Positions 45,107 through 54,467 are shown, counted from the first letter of the stretch. The stretch: 64,000 bases of DNA from Pseudomonas uvaldensis (GCF_021271205.1 NZ_JAIWKS010000011.1:62001-126000); one strand, 5' to 3'. Notes: generated by a model not told the origin, from the sequence alone. Numbers and translations: made by a program.

Positions 45107-46108
45107 ATGAAAACTTTCAAACGCACGTTGCTCGCCGGCGCCCTGGCCCTGCTGTCGCTTCCGGTCATGGCCGACGCCGCCCACCCGAAAATCGGCTTCT
45201 CCATCGATGACCTGCGACTGGAACGCTGGTCGCGAGACCGCGACTACTTCGTCGCGGCGGCGGAAAAACTCGACGCCAAGGTTTATGTGCAATCGGCCGA
45301 TGCCAACGAGCAGAAGCAGATTTCGCAGATCGAAAACCTCATCTCCCGTGGCGTCGATGTGATCGTCATCGTGCCGTTCAACGCCACCGTACTGACCAAC
45401 GCCGTCGCCGAAGCCAAGAAGGCCGGTATCAAGGTTGTGTCCTATGACCGATTGATCCTGAACGCCGATATCGACGCCTACATTTCCTTCGATAACGAAA
45501 AGGTCGGTGAAATGCAGGCCAGCGGCGTGTTGAAGGCGGCGCCCAAGGGCAACTATTTCCTGCTGGGTGGCGCGCCGACGGACAACAACGCCAAGGTCCT
45601 GCGCGAAGGCCAGATGAAGGTGCTGCAACCGGCCATCGACAAAGGCGACATCAAGATTGTCGGCCAGCAATGGGTAAAGGAATGGAACCCCACCGAGGCC
45701 TTGAGCATCGTTGAAAACGCCCTGACCCGGAACAACAATAAGATCGATGGCATCGTCGCCTCCAACGACGCCACCGCCGGCGGCGCCATCCAGGCCCTGG
45801 CCGCGCAGAAACTGGCCGGCAAGGTGCCGATCTCGGGCCAGGACGCCGACCTGGCGGCGGTCAAGCGGGTGATCGATGGCACCCAGACGATGACCGTCTA
45901 CAAGCCACTGAAGCTGATCGCCTCGGAGGCCGCCAAACTCTCGGTGCAACTGGCGCGCAATGAGAAACCGGCCTTCAGCTCGCAGTACGACAATGGCAGC
46001 AAGAAAGTCGACACCATCCTGCTGACGCCTACACCGCTGACCAAGGACAACATCGACCTGCTGGAAAAGGATGGGTTCTATACCAAGGCGCAGCTCGCCG
46101 GGCAGTGA
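45107..46108 (+). CDS. xylF: D-xylose ABC transporter, periplasmic binding protein
   Basis: The 333-residue exported protein has a signal peptide cleaved near MADA (residue 23) and the XylF sugar-binding fold: KIGFSIDDLRLERWSRDRDY, LISRGVDVIVIVPFNATVLT, GIVASNDATAGGAIQALAAQ and GQDADLAAVKRVIDGTQTMT. It captures D-xylose in the periplasm for XylG/XylH. AAGGA ribosome site. A REPIN follows its stop before xylG. Confidence 0.96.
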   Translation: MKTFKRTLLAGALALLSLPVMADAAHPKIGFSIDDLRLERWSRDRDYFVAAAEKLDAKVYVQSADANEQKQISQIENLISRGVDVIVIVPFNATVLTNAVAEAKKAGIKVVSYDRLILNADIDAYISFDNEKVGEMQASGVLKAAPKGNYFLLGGAPTDNNAKVLREGQMKVLQPAIDKGDIKIVGQQWVKEWNPTEALSIVENALTRNNNKIDGIVASNDATAGGAIQALAAQKLAGKVPISGQDADLAAVKRVIDGTQTMTVYKPLKLIASEAAKLSVQLARNEKPAFSSQYDNGSKKVDTILLTPTPLTKDNIDLLEKDGFYTKAQLAGQ

Positions 46109-46129
46109 CCGGGGCGCAATGCTATTGGA

Positions 46130-46222
46130 CCTGTGGGAGCGGGCTTGCTCGCGAAGGCGCAGCAACATTCAGCCTTGATGTGCATGACACACCGCTTTCG
46201 CGAGCAAGCCCGCTCCCACAGG
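46130..46222. repeat. REPIN (two inverted REPs) between xylF and xylG
   Basis: CCTGTGGGAGCGGGCTTGCT plus CGCGAA and its exact inverted copy bracket a 41-bp core. The transcript can fold into a long 26-bp stem, which could protect the xylF message and lower xylG/xylH expression. It ends 28 bp before xylG. Confidence 0.9.
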
Positions 46223-46249
46223 ACTGTCATACTCCTTCGAGTTCTCCCC

Positions 46250-47806
46250 ATGTCCGACTACCTTCTGCAAATGAACGGCATCGTCAAGACTTTCGACGGC
46301 GTCAAGGCCCTCAACGGCATCGAGATCAAGGTCAGACCCGGTGAATGCGTTGGCCTGTGCGGCGAGAACGGTGCCGGCAAATCCACGCTGATGAAAGTGC
46401 TGTCGGCGGTCTACCCCTACGGCACCTGGGACGGTGAGATCCTCTGGGACGGCCAGCCGCTCCGGGCACAATCGATCAGCGAAACCGAAGCCGCCGGGAT
46501 CGTCATCATTCACCAGGAACTGACGCTGGTGCCCGACCTGTCGGTGGCCGAGAACATCTTCATGGGCCACGAGCTGACGCTGCCCGGCGGACGCATGAAC
46601 TACCCGGCGATGATCCATCGCGCCGAAGCCCTGATGCGCGAACTCAAGGTACCGGACATGAATGTCTCGCTGCCGGTGTCCCAGTACGGCGGTGGCTACC
46701 AGCAACTGGTGGAGATCGCCAAGGCGTTGAACAAACAGGCGCGTCTGCTGATTCTCGATGAGCCGTCATCGGCCCTGACCCGCTCGGAAATCGAAGTGCT
46801 GCTGAACATCATCCGCGACCTCAAGGCCAAGGGCGTGGCGTGCGTGTACATCTCTCACAAGCTCGATGAAGTCGCTGCCGTATGCGACACCATTTCAGTG
46901 ATCCGCGATGGCAAACACATAGCCACCACCGCCATGGCCGACATGGACATTCAGAAGATCATCACCCAGATGGTCGGGCGGGAAATGAGTAACCTCTACC
47001 CCACCGAACCCCATGACATCGGCGAGGTGATCTTCGAAGCGCGCCACATCACCTGTTACGACGTCGACAACCCCAGGCGAAAACGGGTTGACGACATTTC
47101 GTTCGTTCTCAAGCGCGGGGAAATCCTCGGTATCGCCGGGCTGGTGGGCGCCGGCCGCACCGAACTGGTATCGGCGCTGTTCGGCGCCTATCCCGGTCGC
47201 TACGAAGGCGAGGTCTGGCTCGACGGCCAACCGGTCGACACGGGCACGCCGCTCAAATCGATCCGCGCAGGCTTGTGCATGGTCCCCGAAGATCGCAAGC
47301 GCCAGGGCATCATTCCGGACCTGGGGGTGGGCCAGAACATCACTCTGGCCGTGCTGGAAAACTATTCGAAAATGACCCGCATCGACGCCGAAGCGGAGTT
47401 GGGCTGCGTCCACAGGGAAATCTCGCGCATGCACCTCAAGACGGCCAGTGCTTTCCTGCCGATCACCGGCCTTTCCGGCGGCAATCAACAGAAGGCCGTG
47501 CTGGCGAAGATGCTCCTGACCAAACCTCGCGTGCTGATTCTCGACGAGCCTACGCGAGGCGTCGACGTCGGGGCCAAGTACGAGATCTACAAACTGATGG
47601 GCGCGCTGGCGGCCGAAGGCGTGTCGATCATCATGGTGTCTTCGGAACTGGCCGAAGTGCTGGGCGTTTCCGATCGCGTGCTGGTGATTGGCGAAGGCCG
47701 GTTGCGTGGCGACTTCGTCAATCAGGGACTCACCCAGGAACAAGTGCTCGCCGCCGCGCTCAGCCATCCAGACAGTCGTGACAACAAAGATCGGAAGTCC
47801 GCGTAG
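46250..47806 (+). CDS. xylG: D-xylose ABC transporter, ATP-binding protein (double ATPase)
   Basis: The 518-residue protein holds two ABC domains. The first has GENGAGKSTLMKVLS, YGGGYQQLVEIAKAL and LLILDEPSSALTRSE; the second has the degenerate Walker A GLVGAGRTELVSALFG, LSGGNQQKAVLAKML and VLILDEPTRGVDVGAKYEIY, as usual for XylG/RbsA/MglA. The start at 46250 (MSDYLLQMNGIVKTF) is preferred; the frame continues back into the REPIN without family similarity. Energises xylose import. Confidence 0.95.
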   Translation: MSDYLLQMNGIVKTFDGVKALNGIEIKVRPGECVGLCGENGAGKSTLMKVLSAVYPYGTWDGEILWDGQPLRAQSISETEAAGIVIIHQELTLVPDLSVAENIFMGHELTLPGGRMNYPAMIHRAEALMRELKVPDMNVSLPVSQYGGGYQQLVEIAKALNKQARLLILDEPSSALTRSEIEVLLNIIRDLKAKGVACVYISHKLDEVAAVCDTISVIRDGKHIATTAMADMDIQKIITQMVGREMSNLYPTEPHDIGEVIFEARHITCYDVDNPRRKRVDDISFVLKRGEILGIAGLVGAGRTELVSALFGAYPGRYEGEVWLDGQPVDTGTPLKSIRAGLCMVPEDRKRQGIIPDLGVGQNITLAVLENYSKMTRIDAEAELGCVHREISRMHLKTASAFLPITGLSGGNQQKAVLAKMLLTKPRVLILDEPTRGVDVGAKYEIYKLMGALAAEGVSIIMVSSELAEVLGVSDRVLVIGEGRLRGDFVNQGLTQEQVLAAALSHPDSRDNKDRKSA

Positions 47807-48943
47807 ATGAATCAGGTCAAACAACTTTTCAGCCGCTACAAAATGCTCGCGCTGGTGATTGCCGTGGCGGTCATCTGGTTGTTCTTCAGTTGGCAGACCG
47901 ACGGCGGGTTCCTGACGCCCCGCAACCTGTCCAACCTGCTGCGGCAAATGTCCATCACCGGCATCCTCGCCTGCGGCATGGTGCTGGTGATCATCAGCGG
48001 TGAGATTGACCTGTCGGTGGGCTCGTTGCTCGGGCTGCTGGGAGGCCTGGCGGCAATCCTCGATGTGGTCTATCACATCCCACTGCTGGCGAACCTGAGC
48101 CTGGTAGCCTTGTGCGGACTGATGATCGGCCTGGGCAACGGCTACATGACCGCCTACCTGCGAATTCCGTCGTTCATTGTCGGTCTGGGCGGCATGCTGG
48201 CCTTTCGCGGAATCCTGTTGGGCGTGACCGGCGGGACCACCATCGCCCCGGTATCACCGGAGCTGGTCTATGTCGGCCAGGGTTATTTACCCCACACCGT
48301 GGGGACCGGGCTGGGCGTGCTGTTGTTCGCCCTGACCCTGTTCCTGACCTGGAAACAGCGCCGCAACCGCGCCCTCCATGGCCTGGCTGCCCATTCATGG
48401 GGGCGTGACGTGTTGCGCGTGGTGCTGATCGGCGTGGTACTGGCCGGGTTCGTCTATACCCTGAACAGCTACGATGGTATCCCGGTGCCGGTGCTGCTCC
48501 TGCTGATCCTGCTGGGGCTATTCAGCTATGTCACCAGCCAGACCGTGTTCGGCCGACGGGTCTATTCAGTGGGCAGCAATATGGAAGCCACGCGGCTGTC
48601 CGGCATTAACGTGCAGGCGGTAAAACTGTGGATCTTCGGCATCATGGGCGTGATGTGCGCCCTCGCCGGCATGGTCAACACCGCCCGCCTCGCCGCGGGC
48701 TCGCCTTCGGCAGGCAACATGGGTGAACTCGACGCCATCGCTGCCTGCTTCATCGGCGGCACCTCCATGCGCGGCGGTTCCGGCACCGTCTACGGCGCCC
48801 TCCTCGGTGCGCTGGTGATCACCAGCCTGGACAATGGCATGTCCATGCTCGATGTCGACAGTTACTGGCAGATGATCGTCAAGGGCAGCATTCTGGTGTT
48901 GGCGGTGTGGGTGGATGTGAGTACGCGCACTGGACGGCGGTGA
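47807..48943 (+). CDS. xylH: D-xylose ABC transporter permease
   Basis: The 378-residue inner-membrane protein has about ten hydrophobic segments and the sugar-permease motifs GMVLVIISGEIDLSVGSLLG and RLAAGSPSAGNMGELDAIAA. Its ATG directly abuts the xylG stop. No xylB follows; the D-xylulose kinase needed to finish the pathway must be elsewhere. Confidence 0.96.
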   Translation: MNQVKQLFSRYKMLALVIAVAVIWLFFSWQTDGGFLTPRNLSNLLRQMSITGILACGMVLVIISGEIDLSVGSLLGLLGGLAAILDVVYHIPLLANLSLVALCGLMIGLGNGYMTAYLRIPSFIVGLGGMLAFRGILLGVTGGTTIAPVSPELVYVGQGYLPHTVGTGLGVLLFALTLFLTWKQRRNRALHGLAAHSWGRDVLRVVLIGVVLAGFVYTLNSYDGIPVPVLLLLILLGLFSYVTSQTVFGRRVYSVGSNMEATRLSGINVQAVKLWIFGIMGVMCALAGMVNTARLAAGSPSAGNMGELDAIAACFIGGTSMRGGSGTVYGALLGALVITSLDNGMSMLDVDSYWQMIVKGSILVLAVWVDVSTRTGRR

Positions 48944-48956
48944 TATCGCGGGCAGG

Positions 48957-48984
48957 CTGTGGGAGCTGAGCTTGCTCTCGATGA
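48957..48984. repeat. Degenerate REP after xylH
   Basis: CTGTGGGAGCTGAGCTTGCT followed by CTCGATGA resembles half a REP with mismatches compared with the copies at 46130 and 56952. It may end the xyl transcript. Confidence 0.5.
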
Positions 48985-49032
48985 CGGATGCTCAGCCATC
49001 TTCGCCTCAACTGCTCTGGCGAATTGTGACCA

Positions 49033-49060
49033 TTGACTTTATTAGTCACCTGACTAAAAC
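49033..49060 (+). promoter_or_regulatory. Promoter with embedded 7-2-7 palindrome before the KAS gene
   Basis: TTGACT (49033-49038) and TAAAAC (49055-49060) with 16-bp spacing make a sigma-70-type promoter. TTAGTCA-CC-TGACTAA, a perfect inverted repeat at 49042-49057, fills the spacer and touches the -10, the classic place for a repressor of MarR or TetR type. Confidence 0.65.
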
Positions 49061-49136
49061 TGATTCTCCGTCGAATTGACTGGCGTATGAGCCGGGGCGA
49101 TCCGACGGGCGCCGAATCAGTAGTGACGAGGGTCAA

Positions 49137-50429
49137 ATGATTAATTCCAAAGGTCGCAAGCGAATTGTAGTCACGGGGGCCGGCATCGTCGGTCCCCTGG
49201 GGTGTGGCGTCGAAGAAGTATGGCGTCGTTTGCTTGACGGACGCTCGGGCATCCGTCGGCTTCCCGAGGAAATGGTCGAGGGTACGGGGATCGCGGTAGG
49301 CGGCCAGGTGCCGACGTTGGAGGAGGACGCCGTGGCCGGTTACACACCGGACCGGTTCATCCCGGCGAAAGAACGCAAGAAGATGGATCGCTTCATTGAA
49401 TTCGCACTGGTCGCCGCCCACGAAGCGCTGGAGCAGGCAGGCTGGCATCCGACACAAGCGTCCCGGCAAGAGCGGACGGCTACGATCATCGCGTCGGGTG
49501 TCGGAGGTTTTGCAGCGATTGCCGAGGCCATTCGTATCACCGATACCCGCGGCCCTCGCCGGTTATCGCCGTTCACGGCCCCTTCCTTCCTGGCGAACAT
49601 GGCGGCAGGACACGTCTCTATCCAGAACGGTTTCAAAGGCCCCCTCGGTGCGCCGGTGACGGCTTGCGCCGCCGGTGTCCAGGCCATTGGCGATGCGGCC
49701 CGTCTCATCGCCAACGATGAAGCAGACATCGCCATCTGCGGTGGCACGGAAGCGGCAATGGATCGTGTGACCCTGGGTTGCTTCGCCGCCGCCCGGGCGC
49801 TGTCCACGCATTCGGCCGAGCAACCTGAAACCGCCTCGCGCCCGTTCGATCGCGACCGCGATGGTTTCGTCATGGCTGAAGGCGCCGGGCTGCTGGTCAT
49901 CGAGTCACTGGAACATGCTCTTGCCCGAGGTGCCACGCCCCTGGCGGAACTGGTGGGTTATGGCACCAGCGCCGATGCCTACCACCTGACCGCCGGCCCC
50001 GAAGACGGCAACGGAGCACGACGCGCCATGGAACAGGCCCTGCGCCAGGCAGGCGTGGACGCCAGCGAGGTCCAGCACATCAATGCCCATGCCACGTCGA
50101 CCCAGGTCGGCGACAAGGGCGAGCTGGCCGCGATCAGGTCGGTGTTCGGGCCCGGTTCAAACGTGGCGATCACCTCCACCAAGTCCGCCACTGGCCATTT
50201 ACTCGGCGCCGCGGGAGGCATCGAGGCGATCTTTACGGTATTGGCGCTACGCGACCAGATCGTGCCTCCAACCCTGAACCTGTCCAGCCCCGATGAGGCT
50301 GCCGATGGATTGGACCTGGTTGGCCTCAGCGCCCGGAAAATGCCCATCACCTACGCCCTGTCCAATGGCTTTGGGTTTGGCGGGGTGAATGCCAGCGTAT
50401 TGTTCCGTCGCTGGGAAGCTGCGTCGTGA
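49137..50429 (+). CDS. Beta-ketoacyl-ACP synthase II-type condensing enzyme (FabF-like)
   Basis: The 430-residue enzyme has all residues of a working KAS II: Cys in PVTACAAGVQAIGD, first His in INAHATSTQVGDKGE, second in STKSATGHLLGAAGG, and C-terminal NGFGFGGVNAS. It condenses malonyl-ACP with acyl-ACP. It is not in a fatty acid synthesis cluster (no acpP, fabG or fabD here) but overlaps an efflux pump gene by GTGA, which suggests a special role such as an inhibitor-tolerant stand-in (inference). GAGGG ribosome site. Confidence 0.9.
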   Translation: MINSKGRKRIVVTGAGIVGPLGCGVEEVWRRLLDGRSGIRRLPEEMVEGTGIAVGGQVPTLEEDAVAGYTPDRFIPAKERKKMDRFIEFALVAAHEALEQAGWHPTQASRQERTATIIASGVGGFAAIAEAIRITDTRGPRRLSPFTAPSFLANMAAGHVSIQNGFKGPLGAPVTACAAGVQAIGDAARLIANDEADIAICGGTEAAMDRVTLGCFAAARALSTHSAEQPETASRPFDRDRDGFVMAEGAGLLVIESLEHALARGATPLAELVGYGTSADAYHLTAGPEDGNGARRAMEQALRQAGVDASEVQHINAHATSTQVGDKGELAAIRSVFGPGSNVAITSTKSATGHLLGAAGGIEAIFTVLALRDQIVPPTLNLSSPDEAADGLDLVGLSARKMPITYALSNGFGFGGVNASVLFRRWEAAS

Positions 50430-51667
50430 CGGCCGGACCGCAGGCACCTTCGCTGCAGCGAACCGAGGGCTTGAGCGCCGCTGCCCCCACTTCAGGGCAG
50501 TCGGCGCTGACCGGCAGGATCGTGGTGCTGTTGGCCGGCCTTGCCGCGATCAGCATTCTGTCCACCAACATCATCCTTCCGGCCTTTGCCGACATCGGGC
50601 GAGAGCTTGGCGTGCCGACGCGTGCGCTGGGCCTGACCCTTTCCAGTTTCTTTATCACGTTCGCCCTGGCCCAGCTTATCGTCGGCCCGCTGGCGGATCG
50701 GTATGGTCGCAAGAAACCGGTTCTCGGCGGCTTATCCATATTCGTGGTGGGCACGGCCGTCGCAGGCTTCGCCACCACCCTGGAAATGCTCCTGCTCGGA
50801 CGGATTATCCAGGCATTGGGGGTCTGCGCGGCGGCGGTGCTTTCCCGCGCTATCGCTCGCGATCTATTCGAAGGCGAGAGTCTGGCCCGGGCCTTGTCGC
50901 TGACGATGATCGCCACGGCTGCCGCGCCGGGTTTTTCCCCGCTGATCGGTAGCCTGTTGACCTCGACGCTGGGTTGGCGGGCGATCTTCGGGCTGGTCGC
51001 CCTGGCGGCCTTCGCCATCGCGATCTTCTATGCCCGTGGGTTGGGGGAAACGCACCCGACCGAGCGCCGTGCCCCGCTTTCGCCACTGAGCGTTCTTTGG
51101 GCGTATGGCGGTTTGCTGCGCGACCGCCGCTTCGTGCTTCCAGCCGTGTCGGTGAGCCTGTTGATGAGCGGACTGTTCGCTTCTTTTGGCGCGGCTCCGG
51201 CCATCCTGATGAGCGGGATAGGCCTGACATCTCTGGAGGCCGGGTTGTATTTCGCCGCCACTGTCTTCGTCGTGTTCGCGGCGGGCATGGCGGCTCCACA
51301 CCTGGCTCGACGCTATGGCAGTCGGCGGGTCGCCGCCTTGGGCTTCGCCACCGCACTGGCGGGCGGACTCGTGCTGATCGTCGGTCCCGCCGATCCGGGG
51401 CTGGCCTGGTATTCCCTGTCGATGGTCATTTTCCTGTGGGGCATGGGGCTTGCGAATCCGTTGGGAACGGCCATTACCCTGGGCCCCTTCGGTAAAGAAG
51501 CCGGTCTGGCGTCTGCGCTGCTTGGCTTTCTCACCATGGGCGCGGCAGCGATAACGACCTGGTTGGGCTCGGCATCGGACCTCGCACCGGCGACCACCCT
51601 GGGCGCCACACAGGCCAGCGTCTGCCTGGTGGCGATCATCCTGTTTCTGTTTACACGTCGTGCCTGA
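50426..51667 (+). CDS. MFS drug efflux transporter, Bcr/CflA family
   Basis: The 413-residue, 12-segment pump shows the Bcr/CflA features: STNIILPAFADIGRELGVPT in the first segment, LAQLIVGPLADRYGRKKPVL, and the VCAAAVLSRAIARDLFEG motif C region. Such pumps expel antibiotics such as bicyclomycin or chloramphenicol. The GTG start overlaps the KAS stop, so the pump is translationally coupled to the enzyme. Confidence 0.9.
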   Translation: MTAGPQAPSLQRTEGLSAAAPTSGQSALTGRIVVLLAGLAAISILSTNIILPAFADIGRELGVPTRALGLTLSSFFITFALAQLIVGPLADRYGRKKPVLGGLSIFVVGTAVAGFATTLEMLLLGRIIQALGVCAAAVLSRAIARDLFEGESLARALSLTMIATAAAPGFSPLIGSLLTSTLGWRAIFGLVALAAFAIAIFYARGLGETHPTERRAPLSPLSVLWAYGGLLRDRRFVLPAVSVSLLMSGLFASFGAAPAILMSGIGLTSLEAGLYFAATVFVVFAAGMAAPHLARRYGSRRVAALGFATALAGGLVLIVGPADPGLAWYSLSMVIFLWGMGLANPLGTAITLGPFGKEAGLASALLGFLTMGAAAITTWLGSASDLAPATTLGATQASVCLVAIILFLFTRRA

Positions 51668-51699
51668 GCCACGGGAGGGCAATGTGGCGGCTCATTTAT
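51665..51699 (+). terminator. Probable terminator after the efflux gene
   Basis: TGAGCC and GGCTCA with additional AC/GT pairing enclose a G-rich loop, followed by TTTATT. It begins at the stop codon of the pump gene. Confidence 0.5.
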
Positions 51700-51785
51700 T
51701 CCAGTAGAGTCGAGCGCGACCCCGGCCTTTCCTCCTCCGGTTTTCGCCTTGCCTGACCTTCGTCTCAAGTCTTTTCAAACAGAGC

Positions 51786-52760
51786 CTAACGGCGCAGGGC
51801 CTGCTTGTGCGCATACATGGCCGCATCCGCGTCGGCCAACAGACTGTCGATCGACGCGTGGCGCTGCGGTTCATATTCGATCTGGCCCACGCTGAAGCGG
51901 ATGTCATAGCCGCGCTGCAACGTTGCATTTCGTTCATCCAGGATTTCCTGGAGCCGTGCCATCACCGACGCTATCTCGACATGGGAAGCCCCCGTGAGCA
52001 ACGCCACGAATTCATCCCCGCCCAAACGGCCAATCACGTCACTTTCGCGAAAGGCGATGCGCAGCACGTCGGCAAAGATTTTCAGCGCCTGGTCCCCCTC
52101 GGCGTGGCCAAAACGGTCGTTGACCGCCTTGAAACCGTTGAGGTCGAAGAACAGTAATGTCGCCGGGCGTCCCATGCGATCACAGACGCCCAGCGCATGC
52201 TGAGCCAGGATCTTGAACCCACGCCGGTTGGACAGCAGTGTCAGTTCGTCCATGCTCGCCATCTGCACGGCAATCAGTTCCTGCTCGGCCATGCGCGCCA
52301 GATCGCGCAACAACTCGCGCTCCTCGCTGTCCAGTGTGCGGGGACGGGTATCGATCAGACACAGCGTGCCCAATTTGGTGCCGTCGTCCAGCCCGAGCGG
52401 CTGCCCGGCATAGAAGCGAATGCCCGGCTCGCTCACCACCAACGGATTGTCGCAGAACCGCTCGTCTTGCTCCGCATCGCAGATTTCCAGGATGTGATCC
52501 TGCAGAATCGCGTGCCCACAGAAAGAGGTATCGCGTGAAGATTCACTGGCGTCCAGGCCGGCATTGGATTTGAACCACTGTCGATCGGCGTCCACCAGGG
52601 ACACTAACGCAATGGGCACGTCAAACAGGCGTCGGGCCAGCCGGGTCAGCCGATCAAAACGTTCCTCCGGCGCGGTGTCGAGCAGCTTGAGCGCTTGCAG
52701 ATTCTTGAGGCGGGCCGCTTCATTGTCAGGTTTACCTGGCGCGAGCATCGTGAACTCCAT
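51786..52760 (-). CDS. GAF-domain diguanylate cyclase
   Basis: The 324-residue cytoplasmic protein has a GAF domain (about residues 20-160; FDVPIALVSLVDADRQWFKS; TSFCGHAILQDHILEICDA) and a GGDEF domain with RLGGDEFVAL. RESD stands at the allosteric RxxD position, so product inhibition is likely intact, in contrast to the GGEEF cyclase at 34.5 kb. Makes cyclic di-GMP in response to a GAF ligand. ATG at 52760 or 52748. Confidence 0.9.
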   Translation of the reverse strand: MEFTMLAPGKPDNEAARLKNLQALKLLDTAPEERFDRLTRLARRLFDVPIALVSLVDADRQWFKSNAGLDASESSRDTSFCGHAILQDHILEICDAEQDERFCDNPLVVSEPGIRFYAGQPLGLDDGTKLGTLCLIDTRPRTLDSEERELLRDLARMAEQELIAVQMASMDELTLLSNRRGFKILAQHALGVCDRMGRPATLLFFDLNGFKAVNDRFGHAEGDQALKIFADVLRIAFRESDVIGRLGGDEFVALLTGASHVEIASVMARLQEILDERNATLQRGYDIRFSVGQIEYEPQRHASIDSLLADADAAMYAHKQALRR

Positions 52761-52842
52761 TGACGGGACTTCTTGCAATCGGATCAGCTGGAGTCTAGCC
52801 CAGTGCTGCGCGCCTTCAACGCAGCATGATCGTCGCGCAGAT

Positions 52843-52861
52843 ACTTTTCGTACAAAGCCTA
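52843..52861. repeat. 19-bp repeat, copy 2 (inverted)
   Basis: ACTTTTCGTACAAAGCCTA is the exact reverse complement of 36626-36644. It lies 83 bp before the cyclase start and 39 bp before the AraC gene, in a divergent promoter region, so it could alternatively be a regulatory site shared by the two loci. Confidence 0.45.
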
Positions 52862-52900
52862 ATACACTGCGACACAGGTTCAACATGAGGAAGCCACCCG

Positions 52901-53725
52901 ATGAAGCCCGTCCACCAAGACGACGCGCCGCGCTTCTGGCGTGACGCCGCCCTGCCCTTCATCGAAGCCCGGGCCATCGCCGACGGGCGCAAGGTCTGTT
53001 ATTCGCGTCACGCCCACGACCATTTCTCTATCGGAGCGATCACCGCCGGGTGCAGCACTTACCTTCACGAACAATCGACGTTCAAGGTTGAAAGCGGCAC
53101 GGTCGTATTGATGAACCCCGGCGACGTTCATGCCTGCAACCCCATCGACAATCAAGCCTGGTCCTATGTGATGTTGTATGTCGACACCCCGTGGTTAACG
53201 GACTTGCAACAGCGGATCGGCTTTGACGAAACCCCGGATTTCCAGGGCTTTGCCACCACCCATAGCCGCGACATCGAACTCTTCCGCGCCTTGCTGGAGC
53301 TGTATCGGCTCCTGGTGGATGAGCGGATCGACACCAGACGTAAACAGTCCGCCGCCGAGGCTTTCTTTACCGACCTGCAACAACGTCTCAACCCAGCGGG
53401 TCGTCCGGACCGAGGCAGCCATCCGGGCCTGATGCGAGCCGCGCAATTCATTCACGACCACTGCACCGAAGCCTTGAAGCTCGAAGACATCTGCGCCGCC
53501 GCGCAGCTCTCGCCGTCCTACCTGAGCCGGGCCTTCAAGCGCCATTACGGGATGACGCCGCATGCTTTTCTGGTCAATCGGCGGATCCAGTTCGCCCGCC
53601 GTCAACTGCGTGAAGGCAGGCTGATCGCCGATGTCGCGCTGAACAGTGGCTTTGCCGACCAGGCACATTTTCAACGAGCCTTCAAGCAGCACCTGGCGGC
53701 GACGCCTGGCCAGTATCGTGGTTGA
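52901..53725 (+). CDS. AraC-family regulator with N-terminal cupin
   Basis: The 274-residue protein has an AraC-type cupin sensor (RHAHDHFSIGAITAGCSTYL; VVLMNPGDVHACNP) and a C-terminal double helix-turn-helix (ICAAAQLSPSYLSRAFKRHY; ALNSGFADQAHFQRAFKQHL). It is convergent with a LysE exporter gene 13 bp away; AraC/LysE pairs of this kind are common in Pseudomonas and the exporter is the likely target. GAGGAAG ribosome site. Confidence 0.92.
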   Translation: MKPVHQDDAPRFWRDAALPFIEARAIADGRKVCYSRHAHDHFSIGAITAGCSTYLHEQSTFKVESGTVVLMNPGDVHACNPIDNQAWSYVMLYVDTPWLTDLQQRIGFDETPDFQGFATTHSRDIELFRALLELYRLLVDERIDTRRKQSAAEAFFTDLQQRLNPAGRPDRGSHPGLMRAAQFIHDHCTEALKLEDICAAAQLSPSYLSRAFKRHYGMTPHAFLVNRRIQFARRQLREGRLIADVALNSGFADQAHFQRAFKQHLAATPGQYRG

Positions 53726-53738
53726 CGGCCTGGCAATC

Positions 53739-54326
53739 TCAAGGCAGTAGCAGATACACCGCGCTGGCAACCAGTAGTGCTGCCATGGTCCGATTGAACA
53801 GGCGCATGGTCGCCGGGTTGCCCAGCCAGGCCCGCAGAAAACTGCCGGCATAGGCCCAGCAACCCACCGAAACGTAGCAGATCACCAGGTAAATGGCCGC
53901 GAATTGCCAGACCAGCCGCGCTTCACCATCCGCCACGAATGCCCCCATCCCCGCCACGCAGGCCAACCAGGCCTTGGGGTTGAGCCATTGCATCAGTGCG
54001 CCATGGAACATCGAAGGCGCCCTTCCCGCCTCTGCGGCGCCGAGGTTTCCATCATCCAGCGCCAGTTTCCAGGCCATGAACAATAGAAACCCCACGCCCC
54101 CCAGCTGCACCACCCGCGTGAGGCCTGGCCAGTGCTGCAAGACTTCATGCAACCCCAGTCCCATCAGCACCAGTAACAATACAAATCCCAGGGTTGCACC
54201 GGCCACATGGCCCAGTGTGGCGCGAAAGCCGTAACGGGCTCCGGAACTGAGCGCCACGATATTGACCGGCCCCGGTGTAATGGAAGCGACCAGCGCAAAA
54301 GCCGCCATGGAAAATATCAGACTCAT
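53739..54326 (-). CDS. LysE-family exporter
   Basis: The 195-residue membrane protein has six hydrophobic segments and the family motif SITPGPVNIVALSSGARYGF near the N-terminus. LysE/RhtB proteins export amino acids or related compounds. ATG 54326 has AGGA at the best spacing; ATG 54332 two codons earlier is possible. Confidence 0.92.
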   Translation of the reverse strand: MSLIFSMAAFALVASITPGPVNIVALSSGARYGFRATLGHVAGATLGFVLLLVLMGLGLHEVLQHWPGLTRVVQLGGVGFLLFMAWKLALDDGNLGAAEAGRAPSMFHGALMQWLNPKAWLACVAGMGAFVADGEARLVWQFAAIYLVICYVSVGCWAYAGSFLRAWLGNPATMRLFNRTMAALLVASAVYLLLP

Positions 54327-54467
54327 CGCCATTCCTTCTTCTTGTCTGTGAGGTGGCGATCAGGGTAAATGGCGTGCTACTTGAGGTATTGAACAAAACT
54401 GCCCAACGAACGCCCATGTTTCGGAAATACTGAGCGCTTCGTTCGCGAACGAATTCCCGGCCAAATA

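Noticed and set aside
46133..46249. Extension of xylG upstream to 46133
   Set aside because: It would translate half of a REPIN; family alignment begins at 46250.
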